Below are positions 20,912 to 31,347 of a DNA stretch of 64,000 nucleotides, piece after piece. The stretch is from assembly GCF_003369915.1 (NCBI RefSeq), contig NW_022881598.1, forward strand, positions 62,001 to 126,000. The letters are read 5' to 3'. The position numbers were made by a program, and so were the translations under genes. Source of the DNA: Drosophila miranda (taxonomy: Eukaryota > Arthropoda > Insecta > Diptera > Drosophilidae). Position 1 is the first letter of the stretch. Every line of letters begins with the position of its first letter. The notes beneath the pieces are model-generated. The model ran no database searches, was not told the DNA's origin, and was given only the letters and a program-made list of their open reading frames with translations.

Positions 20912-21919
20912 CATAGCTCGCAAACGACGGTCAACACTTTTTCCCTTTGCTGTCTCGTCACTGACAAAACCGAAAAAGACCACGCAGAAGCGATCTCTCA
21001 CTGAGCAGAACACTTTTTGTCTCTTCGCTTGTGTTATGTGTTTCGGGTTTTCGGTTGAGCCCGACACACGATCGGGTCTCACAATAACAACTTAGAGAGA
21101 CACTTTGGTCAAGCGCTCGCAGCAAAAGTGTCTTTATATGAGCAGAACCCAAAAAGTGTCTGAGTAAAGTGTTTTTAGTTTTTTTTTCGTGTTTATGTTT
21201 ATTTATTCATGTTTTTCGCATCTTTTTGGTTATGTTATTGTAATATTTATACTTATTTGAGAATTTTCTGCAAACTGAAGAGACATGGATATGGATGTAT
21301 GTATATATGTATGTATGTATATATTTTGTATTAATACGAATTTAGCTTAACCACTAACAATGAGTTAATATTTTCCGCACTTAAAGAGCAACGTTTTTCA
21401 TTCAAAATATAATGAAGTGCTGAAAAGCTCTTTCGACCGATACCTGAGTGGCCGGTGTAGCCAGCACCACCTGTGCGAGCGAATTCAAGTGTGGTGATCT
21501 TAGCTTCATGTCGTTAAAAAGCTGCAATATATCGGCATTTAATGGTAAACGGCCATTGTTCATAGCAAAGTTCTCCACATCAGTAAAAATTTTGGAAAGT
21601 TGTTCAGGAACAGGCTCATTTTGGGTTTGGGACAGTGTCTGACACAATTCACGAAGGCAAGTGATCGTTGCCACAGCCACCACACGTACAAGCACGCATA
21701 CATACGCAAAAGACACTTTTTTCGTTCGCTCGCGACAAGATGCTCAGTGAAAAACAGGAACAAAAGAGAAGTGAAAAAATCGGTCTTTGCTTGAGCGAAG
21801 AGCGAGTTGAGCAAAAACAGATTTGATCGGGTCTTTTCAGTCCCTTTTCTCAATGTGTTCGTCAATGAGAGGTTTTTATCAGACACGCCGAAAGTGTCAA
21901 CAGTTATTTGCGAGCTAAG
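20912..21919 (-). mobile_element. Non-autonomous hAT element nested in LINE RT, copy A
   Basis: A 1008-bp insertion flanked by 8-bp target duplications GTTTTATG (20904-20911 and 21920-21927). Its ends are 13-bp inverted repeats CATAGCTCGCAAA / TTTGCGAGCTAAG; the right end has one mismatch that copy B lacks. 8-bp duplications and CA-starting inverted repeats are hAT hallmarks. The interior contains a transposase C-terminal fragment on the minus strand. Confidence 0.9.
21402..21716 (-). pseudogene. hAT transposase C-terminal (dimerisation) fragment, copy A
   Basis: The minus-strand frame reads LNSLAQVVLATPATQVSVER followed by AF, the conserved core of the hAT C-terminal dimerisation region, then diverges after a one-base deletion; copy B continues SALHYILNEKRCSLS. 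No RNase H-like catalytic domain is present, so no active transposase is made. The N-terminal part of the reported frame is probably flanking element sequence. Confidence 0.75.
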
Positions 21920-23820
21920 GTTTTATGTCTATGAGCCTACTGAAAATAGGGGAAGCTGTTCAGGTAGTTCAGGGAGGAATCCCACAGGGCTCTTGTCTGT
22001 CGCCCCTCCTTTTTAATGTATACACAAAATGACTACATCAGATCTGTGATAGAAATACTCATATGATGCAATTTGCAGATGACTTCGTTATAATCTCTCA
22101 CAACAGAGAGTTTACTGTAGCGGTTGAAAACCTTAATAAAAAACTAAATGACTTTAACCTTCTATGTGGTGATCTCGGTTTTAGCTTCAATCCAAGCAAA
22201 TCTGCAGCAATGAATGTAGGAAAAAGACAGGTCAGAGCGGTAAATATTTCTGTTAGAAATGTGCCTATACCAAATCGAAAAGATATCCGTTTCTTAGGCA
22301 GACTGATTAGCGCAAACATGTCAAATGTCAGTCATGTAAAAATGGTTAAAGAACAAACAAAAAAATGCAACAGACTCCTCCAGCTTGCGACTACTATCAA
22401 ATCAGGTATAAAACCTAAAACAAGTACCAACATCTTCAAAGCTTTTATTAGAACAAAACAAGAATATGCTATCACAAGTTTTTCAGACATGGGATCTGGA
22501 GCAAGTAAAGATATAGAAATAGCGCAAGCTAAATCACTCAGAAGGTGTGTTGGGGTGCCACCTGACACAAGCAAACACGAAATTTTTGTCCTCGCTGGTG
22601 TAATGCCACCTGTTTTCAGGGCGAAATGGCTTACAGCCAAAGAACTGCTTAAAATTAAAAGGTTCAATCCAACAATGTTTGACGAGCTAATACGCTCAAA
22701 AGCGGATACGAGTTACACACGTACTTTAAGAGAATCTAATTCCATCTTTGTAAACACTCAAGAATGTGATAGTGTTAACAACATGTAACAAAATCATGTA
22801 TTAGATTAATTTTTTACCTAAGGGTAAAGAAGAATACTCGAATGAAGAAATAAAAACTATATTTTATGAGATTCTGAACAAGTACAGAAAGGACGACTGG
22901 AACATTCTATCAACAGATGCTCAGTTACAGAAAGTACTGTGGCATAGGAATAGTAGAATGGCCTTAGTGGAAATATCCACAAGTACAAAATAGAAAACAG
23001 ATTATCCTCAGTAGGTGCTGAACTCGTAGGCCTTAAAAAGGCCTGCGAACTATGTCTTAAATATAATTACAAAAAGGCTTTGATTTTAAGTGATGGATTA
23101 GGAGCTATTAATTTAATTAAAAATACGAATACAGACTCGTACCTAGTGAATGATATTCACAACATAATTAACCAATCAGACATTCAGAAACTTGACATTC
23201 TATAGGTCCCTGGTCACAAGGGTGTGGCCATCAACGAAAAGACTGACATAGCAGCAAAGGCTGCTACAAGTGAGGTGTTTACAATAAATATAAAATACTG
23301 CTACAAGGAGGCTCAAAGAGAAATTAGGAACTTTTTAGTATACAAATGGAATGAGGACTACAGGACGAAGTGTAGGACGAAGGGATCCAGCCTCATAGAC
23401 ATATTTCCAGACATACCCAGTAAACGCTGGCATTTTTCTCTTAAGTGGAATGCTAAAAGCATCAAGACCATTAACAGACTTATGACGGGACACACATACG
23501 ACAAAGTCTTCCTACACAGAATCAAAGCAATTGACTCAAATATCTGCGAAACGTGCAATGTAACTGAATATGCCGAACACCTGATCTTCGATTGCCAAAG
23601 ATTTGCCGGGCTCAGAAGGAAATTCAAAATCTTTAAATATTATAACAATTTACATCAATTATTAATAAAAAAAAGAGCCGCTACATCTCAGAGAGCTGGC
23701 AATCTTCATCAAAACTGCTGACTTAAACTTTTGACCCCTTTTTTCTTCATCATGTTATGAAGTAATTTCAGTTTATTTTCTAAAACAGTTAAGTAATTTT
23801 CCTCTTTTTTTTTTTATATA

Positions 23821-23913
23821 CCGATACAGTATCTGATCAATGTGGCTACAGTGCTACGATCAAAATTCCGATCATCCTTGAGATGATTTAAAAAAAAAAA
23901 AAAAATAATAATA
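23821..23913 (+). other. Junction between LINE 3' end and thr, copy A
   Basis: Contains GTATCTGATCAATGTGGCTAC shared with copy B and an A-rich run directly before the thr ATG. Copy B (53030-53145) has about 29 additional bases (ACCTGTCAAACTCGCC) missing here, presumably part of the thr 5' leader. Confidence 0.5.
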
Positions 23914-26900
23914 ATGTCTGCCGATATAGTGAAACAGTTGAAAGGCACTCGATCCGATGTTGAGGCTGCGGCCACGACAATTAAGCTGAAATTCAAGGAA
24001 TTCAGCAAGGGCATCGGGATAAACGACGCCTCCTTTCCGCTAAGATATGAGTTGAGCGTGTTGCGCCAGCTGTGTGTCGCCTTGAAGGACAATCTGCACC
24101 AGCATGACGATCTCTACTGCGACATTGCGGCCACCGTGGTACCACACGTGGAGCCCTACGAGGAGAAGCCGAGCCTGTGGGAAGCTCATCTAACGAGCCT
24201 GCGGTACATACATTGTGAGCTTTGTCAGGAGGTAAGTTGAAGAACCAAATGCTTGCTGGCTGGTATCCTAATTGTACGGGTGCCCTGATCCCTGACGGAA
24301 TGCCAGAAAATGTACGGCCTAGTCCGATCGCAGCCCTGCCGCCTGCAAGGGGAGGCTGACTACAGGTTTTATTTGGACATCCATCTGACGCACTTCAATG
24401 GCATTCACTTGCAAATGCAGAAGGAGACGTTGCCCATCGCCGCCACAGATCAACTATATTACGCCTTGGAGGCAATGGGTGTCCTCTTTGACACCATGCG
24501 CCAGCGTAAAGTGGCAAAGAATGCGGCTCTCCTGGTCCAGCTGAATGATGCCCTGTTCAGCAAGCGAGGCAAAGCCTTTCTGATGTACCTGAGCGCCCTT
24601 CCGCCCGAGAGCACGACGAAAATGTACGACCCGCTTCTCAAGCTCCTGAGCTGCAGCTGGGCCACACCCAGCTCTGAGCTGACTACTCAATTCACGGAGT
24701 ATCTGGGCCTGGTTCTGGCACTGATGCAGATCGACATGTTTTCCATAGAAGCGCCGCTCGAACAACAACTGGCACTGAAGTTGCTGCGCATTTGTCGCGA
24801 CCTGTACAAGGACGTCTCTCCGCAGAACTACTCCATCCAGCTCCTCTACTACTATGTCAAGCTGTTGTACGTGCGCGAGGCTACGGCGGACTTCAAGCGG
24901 ACTTACATCGATCTGTGCAAGAAGTTCGTCTACTTCTTCGAGCACAAGGGCGCGACGCACGCCAAAGAGCAGTGGTTCATGGACCTGCTGGTGTTCTTCC
25001 AGCGCCTGCAGATGCTGCTTCATCAGAGCAGCAACAAGCCTCCCTTAGACATTTTTTGGCAGCAGCTCGAGGGCGACGACAGTCCCGAGGTATACACCGC
25101 CCACTTTCAACTGCTGCATGGCTGCCTTGGGCTGACGGTGAACGTAGTGAGGAGTCCGCTGGGGACCAGCTGCTCCAACGAGGCCTGTAAAAGCATTCGC
25201 AGGCATTGCCTTCTCTCCTTCGGGATGTGCGCCCTGGAAAGCTTACGTTAACTGGCAGCCGACGACCGAACAGAAGTCGGACAAGGTACGTCTGCCACAG
25301 CTGGGAAAACTTTTACCTAATGAGCTTTCTCTTCAGGCACCCTATAAGCCGCTCTTGGGCATTCTTGGCTACACCTTGGACGTGGCCAAGAGCAATGAAG
25401 TGCCTGGGGCCCTCCGCCATGGAGCTAGTCAAGCTGGTGCGTCTACTGGCACTCGTGGCCGAAAAGGTAGCGTGTCCCGAACAAATGTCCCTTGTGCTGG
25501 CCTTCTTGGAGCCCTTGCAACATCTACGACCGCTCATCGCCAGCCAGAAATGCTTAGTGTGCTCCTGCGAATCTACAAAGCCAGTGTCCACTGCAAGAGC
25601 TCCGACATGGCCAACCGTCTGCAGTCCACCTACTTGCGGCCCAAAACGAATCCCTCGCGGTTGCGTTCACAGCTCTTCGTCCACTACCACAATGCCAATA
25701 ATACGGAGAAGTGCGTCTACGAGTGGCACGAGTCCAGTCCTATGCCCAACCCCCTAACCCCCGCCAAAGAAACAGCTATACGATGTGGATCTGTTGGCCG
25801 TGCTGCACTTCCAGAGTGCGCGGCCCGTACCCTGCTGCAGTCGCTACTACGCTGCCCGTCACAATGACTACCACCTGGTTCTCCTGGCACGCAAGATGGC
25901 GCACCGACAGCGAGGTGGTGGCGTCAGTGCGAGGAACTGCGCTCTCCCAGCTGCAAAGCACGGCCCTCAAGCAACCGCTCAGCCGCATGCAACAGCTGGC
26001 CATTGGCCATACCAGTATCAGTGTGCTGCTGGAGGCTTTGGAGGCACAGAAGACCAAGTTCTCGATCAAGGAGACGGCCGAGAACAGCCTGGAGGAGTTA
26101 ATCGTCAAGAACAACTTGCTGGAGCTCAACATTAAGCGGGAGCATCGCCTGGTGGAGTTGGCTACATCGGCCATCGCTGGCTTCGCGGCCTTCTTTCGAA
26201 CGTGCAGAACAAGAGCCGCTCGGCTGCGACGATACACCAATCGACTGGGAAGCCCTGATCGACGATGCAGTTGCTGCAGCCATGGCTCTGTCCACCATGG
26301 CTACATGGCGCAGGCCGATGAAGCCTGGCTGCTGATACTTCAGGATTGGGCAAATGCTGGACGAGAGATTCACCTACCTGCGAGCCCTGACCCACTTCCT
26401 GGGACAAGACCACCTGAATTCTAACCAGCAGCTCCAACTCTCCGAGGAGGTGGATCGAGCGCAGGAGCTGCTCGACGATCTGTGGCCTCAGCTTCCAAAA
26501 CGGATGGTTCTTTAAGCGCCAACATACTATAGTGATGCTCTGCCTCTGCCACATGGCCAGCTACTATGCGCGGCAGGACTGTCCTGTGCCACGCCCAGCT
26601 GCTGTTGCTGCAGGCCGAGGAGCTGCGCGCCCAGTTCGATGAGCGAGTTGGCAAGAGCGACATTGTGCAGATCACAATCCAGACAGTTCGCTTTCGATTG
26701 GACTACAAGCGGAAGAAGCGGTGCAGCAGCCTGCCTAGGAGGCCGTCGCCCCTGCGACAGCTAGACACGCTGGTCGACAGCGTGCGCAACTACTGCACAG
26801 TGTCCAGCGTGGACCTGGGAGCCCTGCAGCTGCTGCTGGCTGACCTCGTGAGGGAGAGCACCGAGTGTGCGGCCAATCGGCTGACCGAGCGGTTCGCCTT

Positions 26901-28234
26901 TTACGGCACCACGCTTAACCTGGTGCTGCAGTCGGGTATGGCCCTGCGGACCATTGAGGTGCTCATCTCGTGGCTCTAGATGAACTGCAGATGGAGTACC
27001 TGGACCAGGCGCAGTCCAAGCTGCGCCTCCTGGACCATTTGCTCGCCATCAAGCCGCTTAGTCGAACGCTGGTGGAGCAGACATCGGCCAAAATACATCC
27101 CCGCAATAGCCGCCAAGGAAGATCTCAAGGCGAATGCCATGAGCGAGCTGACCAGCAACATGCTGCTCATGCAGCTCGTGGAGCCGATAAAGAAGCAGAA
27201 CCAGCTGGACGTGGCCACACTCAAGTCTCTGCCCATGCAGGAGGCAATTCCCACCAGCCATCAGCTGCAGCGCTATGTGAGCAAGCAAGGGGACCCGCCC
27301 CATCTACGGGACAGCATGCAGCTGCAATGTATCTACTTTATCGTGGGATGTCTCCATGCCCGCTTCAGCTTCTTGAAAAGGGAGACCGATCAGCTGGACG
27401 ACTTCTACGTAGGGGCAGGCAATTGGCTGCAGGAGGATCCCGTACGCACCGCCACACTGGGCTCCATGCTCATCGTGCCACGAACTCTACCACGTCAACT
27501 ATCTTCGCTTCAGAAAGAAGCACAAGGAGGCTCTCAGCTATGCGGAGGCAGGTCTCAAATCAGTGTACCAAACGGCGGACATCAACTATAGCTTCAACCT
27601 CATGGTCCAGCTGAAGACGGCCCGGTTGGAGCTGCATCCCGTTGGCAAAGCGAGGGCGAAGACCATTAGGCGAGCCCTCGCTTTTAACACTTCGCCAGAG
27701 GATAAACGCAGGAAAGGTGTTGTTGAGGGGACTAACCAAGGCAAAATCATCTGCCAGAAAGACGCCCAGGTTCAAGATATACACGGAGCTGGAACTGCGA
27801 CCACCCATCGGCTGCAGCAACAGCAGCAGCAGTAGCAGCAAGAGCGGCAATGAGAACACGCCACCATCGGATCATGTGGATCTGAATGCCTGCCAGACGA
27901 TCGAGATAAGCGATGACGATGCTGCTTCGGTTTCAGCTTCGACTCCGGCTCCCTCTCAACTGAAACGATCCCAATCTGTGCCAGCCAAGGCCACAAAGAC
28001 ACGCTCCGCTAGAATCGGTAGCCAACTAAAAAGTACCAGAGATCATCGAATTGGGCAGCCTCAGTGAAGCGGTATCCGACTAGTGATGCAAGGAGCACTC
28101 GTGCCCGCAACAGGCAACTCGAGGAAACGCCAGCGACCACGCGGGGACGACCACGTCGGAAGGTACCGGGAGCCTGCACCCCAGCAGGAGACAGTCAGCC
28201 TTAGGCGGCGGCAAAGGAAACTGATCAGAACTGA
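23914..28234 (+). pseudogene. thr: three rows (separase regulatory subunit) pseudogene, copy A
   Basis: Three rows pairs with the Drosophila separase SSE and with securin PIM to release sister chromatids. The start MSADIVKQLKG, the total length of about 1,400 codons and the order of helical segments fit the known 1.4-kb-residue THR family. Exon 1 is 23914-24231 (donor GTAAGT). The acceptor of intron 1 is destroyed (TGCCCTGATCC here, GCTTCGCAG in copy B). Intron 2 is 25286-25336. Frameshifts occur near 25237 (extra A), 25400, 25770, 25920, 26490, 26725, 26980, 27095 and 27480. The C-terminus has a Gln/Ser-rich tract (27815-27850), an acidic IEISDDDAA segment and a deletion of about 45 bp near 28045. 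It lies in a unit also carrying MORN and Orai copies. Confidence 0.8.
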
Positions 28235-28361
28235 CACTTGCATAGGCTTATAATAGTTTATAGTTAATATTTTTTTTGTAGCTTGTCCTTATTCCATTTG
28301 ATTGTGTATTATAAACGTTATGGCAAGGAGATCGACCTTCCAGAGAATGTCTAAAATGTTC

Positions 28362-29038
28362 TTATTGCTTGAGCACGGCGTATCAGCGAACTCTTGCAGA
28401 TGTCCTGGACCCACCGACCAAACTGAATCCGATTCTTTCCGTGGTCGAAGAAGCCAGCGCCCGACTTGCAGCCCTCCTGCAGCCAACTCTCCCACATAGC
28501 GCTTTCCGTTTGCTGAACACAGACGAAACATATGGATCGACGAGGATTCTACTGAACTTTCATTCTGTTAGAGGACTCACCCGAGAAGAGGACGCCCCGT
28601 CCGTGCATGGCATCCTGGAGCCATTCCCCCACATAGACGCGTCTGTCCGCATACCAATGTATGCCGCGTCCTTGCCGCTTGTTCATCTGCCACTGACCAA
28701 AGTAGACGGATCCATCGTCGTAAGTACTGTTTTCCCTCCCCGCTGCGCTTGTCATGGCGCCAATGACCCACATAGAGGCGATGCACCTGGCCATCAGGGG
28801 ACTACCGCCGCATGGATCCGTAGCCATGACGTTGGCCCCGCTGCCACTGGCCCTCGTACACCAATCCACGACGGCTCGATTTCACTCCATAGCCGTGGTG
28901 TTGGTTCCTCAGCCACTTTGCCCTGATAGCGCCATGTCCTCCGGCAGGATAGCGCAGGCTTCGAACACCATTGCCGCCACCAGCATGGCACGACATGTTG
29001 CAGACAACTGAGCCCCAGCCCCGCTTTGGGTTTGTCAT
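28362..29038 (-). pseudogene. MORN-repeat protein pseudogene, copy A
   Basis: Convergent with thr, whose stop is only about 130 bp away. Start ATG at 29036-29038 (MTNPKRGWGSVV). MORN units of about 23 residues are visible: GKWLRNQHHGYG, YEGQWQRGQRHGYG, YVGHWRHDKRSGEG, YFGQWQMNKRQGRG, YVGEWLQDAMHGRG and a last YVGE near 28490. Such repeats bind phospholipid or scaffold membrane and ciliary proteins; the specific gene was not recognised. Frameshifts occur near 28890, 28722 (extra A compared with copy B) and 28480 (a replaced segment compared with copy B), so no full protein is made. Confidence 0.65.
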
Positions 29039-29044
29039 CTGTGC

Positions 29045-29560
29045 TCTTCTTTCGTGTCCTGGGGTGCGTGCGGTGTCCCTTTTCTAATCAACCCCAACCA
29101 TGTGTCCTGGCTCCGTTGCCCCCATCCAAAAACTTTCGTTAGCTAGTCGCTCTTCCAGTCGCTCCTGGCACGCAAGCCTAACGACCTGATGGAAGTCAGG
29201 CGGGGGGAACGGCAATTGAAAATCGCTTGCTTCGTTTAAATATAGGTAGAAAAAAATCGTTTAATCGTACGTGTATAAATTACAGCGCAATTTCGCTTAC
29301 ATATTCGCCTATCAATATCAAAATTTGGGCTAACACGATCTGGTTCGGTTCGAATTATTGGGTTCTTACACACTACGTGGGCGAGGGAAGACTGCGCTAT
29401 GGATGAGGTCTGGGTCTGACATCGCGAGCGATGGCATACCACTAAAATACAATACAGATATAAGCGGACGCGCCAACTAGTTACAACAAATATTCAAGCT
29501 AATATTGAGGAATATTTAGTCAACACAGTGGTTTAAACTTGAAAGTAGTATTGCTTTAGC
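29045..29560. other. Intergenic segment between MORN 5' end and Orai 3' flank, copy A
   Basis: No reading frame or RNA gene that I can support. It is colinear with 58150-58665 and includes T- and A-rich stretches. Confidence 0.4.
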
Positions 29561-29888
29561 TTGGGTCTTTCATCATTGCATGCGATGAGTACACAGGGGT
29601 TACGATGTGTAAAGGTCTTGAGCTTAAAGAAACATTGCTCGGGGCACAATCCTTTAGAATATACGTACTCATACTGTTTTTGTATAATAAAAATCTACTG
29701 CCTTCTGCGTATCACAATTTGCATCAACTACAAATTTACAAAATATTCACTTATTTAGTCTGAGGATTGACGGCGAGGCCTCTGGCCCACTGCCGTAAGT
29801 GTCTTTTCTTTTCGTTTTCGTTAAGTTTTCAGAGAAGGATCGCCGAGATGGTTTATTGCTTCGTGGGATCCTCGCGCGATTGATACTG
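29561..29888 (-). other. Orai 3' flank / 3' UTR, copy A
   Basis: Follows the Orai stop on the minus strand. TTTATT at 29849-29854 gives AATAAA about 35 nt after the stop, a candidate polyadenylation signal. The tandem-array junction at 44299 falls at the equivalent of 29565. Confidence 0.45.
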
Positions 29889-30428
29889 CTAAACGATGTC
29901 GCCGGCGGCACCGTAGTGGATGCCGTTATTGCGATTATGGTTGTTATGGTGCTCGAGGTGATCCTGTTCCATCTGCTCCTTGAGGATCTCCAGCTCCCGT
30001 ATGCCGGAGACCGTCACCTCGTACTTGTGCGTCACCAGAGACCGATAGAAGTGTATGGGGAAAGCCAGGAATATAATCATCACGGGTATCAGCACCACGC
30101 AGGCCGACCAGGCCGCCGGCGGGCTCAGATCATAGAACTTTACCCAGCACAGTATGGCTATCTCCAGCAGGAATAGGATCAACCCCAGCAGCGTCGAAAA
30201 TGCCCACGCCGTCTCAATGTACCAGTGCAGGCGCTCGTGCGGCGACTCGTGCACCAGGGAGATGCTGTGCAGGTTGCACACTACCTCGATGTTCGGCAGG
30301 ATGCAGGTGCTAATCATCAAATCCAGCATATGCACGGCCACCAGCATAGTGGTGCAGATCGCAAACGCCACTAGCATTCCGGGCGGAACCTTTGTGTCGT
30401 GGTCCAGCTGCACCTCCACCATCGCCAC
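29889..30428 (-). pseudogene. olf186-F: Orai calcium-channel last exon, copy A (5' exons absent)
   Basis: Orai forms the pore of the store-operated calcium channel in the plasma membrane. The exon begins after a CCCCCCACAG acceptor at 30429 and is open for 180 codons to TAG at 29889. It starts inside TM1 with AMVEVQLD, whose Glu is the selectivity-filter residue. It then contains TM2 (MLVAFAICTTMLVAVHML), the conserved STCILPNIE and HLHSIS-like loop, TM3 (STLLGLILFLLEIAILCW) and TM4 (VVLIPVMIIFLAF). The cytosolic coiled-coil GIRELEILKEQMEQDH that contacts STIM and the end GDIV follow. Two changes against the other copies look damaging: Asp in TM2 (MLDLMIS) and Pro in TM4 (AFPIHF). Exons for the N-terminus and start of TM1 are not in the window. 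Confidence 0.85.
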
Positions 30429-30916
30429 CTGTGGGGGGACGCAAAAGAGCAGAGGTCGGGAGATTAGTGAGAGTCGTGGATGGGCTACGGGTTACTCTGC
30501 CAAGATCGCCGCTCTCAGGAGGCAATGCTCCTCCTATTATTATTAGCCATCTTTCTCAACATTTTGGCAAGTGTTGCTGGCGCGAGCAGATTTGTTTATA
30601 TAATAAGTATCTCATTGGGTTAATTTATCTGATCTGCCCCTCTCTCACCTGCTACCTAGGTGCACAAACATGTGAAATATATTCAAAATATACAAAATAA
30701 AACTAGTCAAAATAGTGGAGGAACAGAGGATACCCAATGTTTTAAAGAAAACAGTAAAAAAATATGTTGTTGCAAAAACAACATTCCAAAAATTAAGAGA
30801 TTGTTAACGTAGATTAATTCTATAATATTCATCTTTCGATTTTATAATAGAATTTGACGTTGGCTATCAATGAATATGGTGGGAATCCGCCTTCTGTCAG
30901 CGAGATCTATTACCTG
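30429..30916. other. Orai intron remainder and unique flank, copy A
   Basis: Starts with the acceptor for the Orai last exon. After 30543 it diverges from copies at 45241 and 59646, where BEL-A sequence begins instead. No upstream Orai exon, frame or RNA gene seen. Confidence 0.5.
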
Positions 30917-31288
30917 TGTGGAGATAATGTTTTTTATCCCCAATCGGCCGACTAATTATTTCGAATTAAATAAAACTCGGCGCAGAAATAAAATTACGAT
31001 ATGTTCTTTAATGCGTGACATCCAAATTGCAAGTGTGGCTTGCCTGCCCTTTACATTGCCGCTCCGATCGCTAAGCGCAGCTTCGCTCGGCCGACGTCGG
31101 TAGGCAGACGCAAAGCGGAGATAGCGAAGAGCGAGCTGGCAGAGAGCGTTTAGCAGGGCAAGCAAGCGCAAAGCTTTAACAAACAAATGAGTGACATAGA
31201 CATAAGTAACAAACAAAATAAGCGGCTGAGGGCCAAGAATTAGGTGCTATTTGGCAAGCAGCTAATCGGCTGGGTTCTGCTCCGAACA
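30917..31288 (-). repeat. BEL-A LTR (copy 3)
   Basis: Same 372-bp LTR as 10354-10725, with TGTGGAGATAATG at 30917 and CCGAACA at 31288. Confidence 0.95.
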
Positions 31289-31347
31289 TTCACCCCCCGT
31301 TGGAAGGCAAAGGCTTTCAACAGATCCATCCTGAAGGGGCAGAACCG

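Larger units (their letters stand above)
19188..23721 (+). pseudogene. ORF2 (endonuclease-RT-RNase H) of I-type LINE, copy A
   Basis: Start ATG 19188 (MKFLQHNIQSIKANKNDLVF), a typical APE-type endonuclease N-terminus; GDFNARHTFSGD near 19580 and GSHHHPITFE near 19800 are further endonuclease motifs. The frame is open to 20579, then a frameshift precedes FRPISLISVLAK (20592). The RT is cut by a hAT element at 20912-21919 and resumes with GGIPQGSCLSP near 21975 and FADDF at 22072. RNase H near 23040-23260 has VPGHKGVA preceded by TAG where copy B has TGG. The C-terminal CETC...HLIFDC is at about 23548. Multiple lesions; inactive. Confidence 0.82.
17408..23820 (+). mobile_element. I-clade non-LTR retrotransposon, copy A
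   Basis: About 5.4 kb once the nested hAT element is removed, the usual size of I factors. ORF1 at 17625-19185 has CCHC knuckles; ORF2 at 19188-23721 has endonuclease, RT, RNase H and a C-terminal CX2C...HX4C. The 5' end is placed at the CAATAACACTTCC start with AGACC 28 nt downstream (17435-17439), matching the DPE spacing of internal LINE promoters. It ends near a T run and TATATACC at 23810-23820, immediately upstream of thr. Frameshifts, a deletion in ORF1 (about 18330), an in-frame stop and the hAT insertion make this copy inactive. Confidence 0.85.

Noticed and set aside
19188..23721. R1/R2-type or retroviral origin for the I-type LINE
   Set aside because: The APE-type endonuclease start, three-knuckle ORF1, RNase H domain and about 5.4-kb size fit the I clade; no rDNA target and no LTRs.
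24454..25023. 189-codon open frame antisense to thr
   Set aside because: It is the complement of a GC-rich thr exon and is not conserved as a frame independent of thr coding; no homology recognised.
27560..28002. Leu- and Cys-rich antisense frames near the CAG tract
   Set aside because: Artefacts of translating the Gln/Ser repeat of thr on the other strand.
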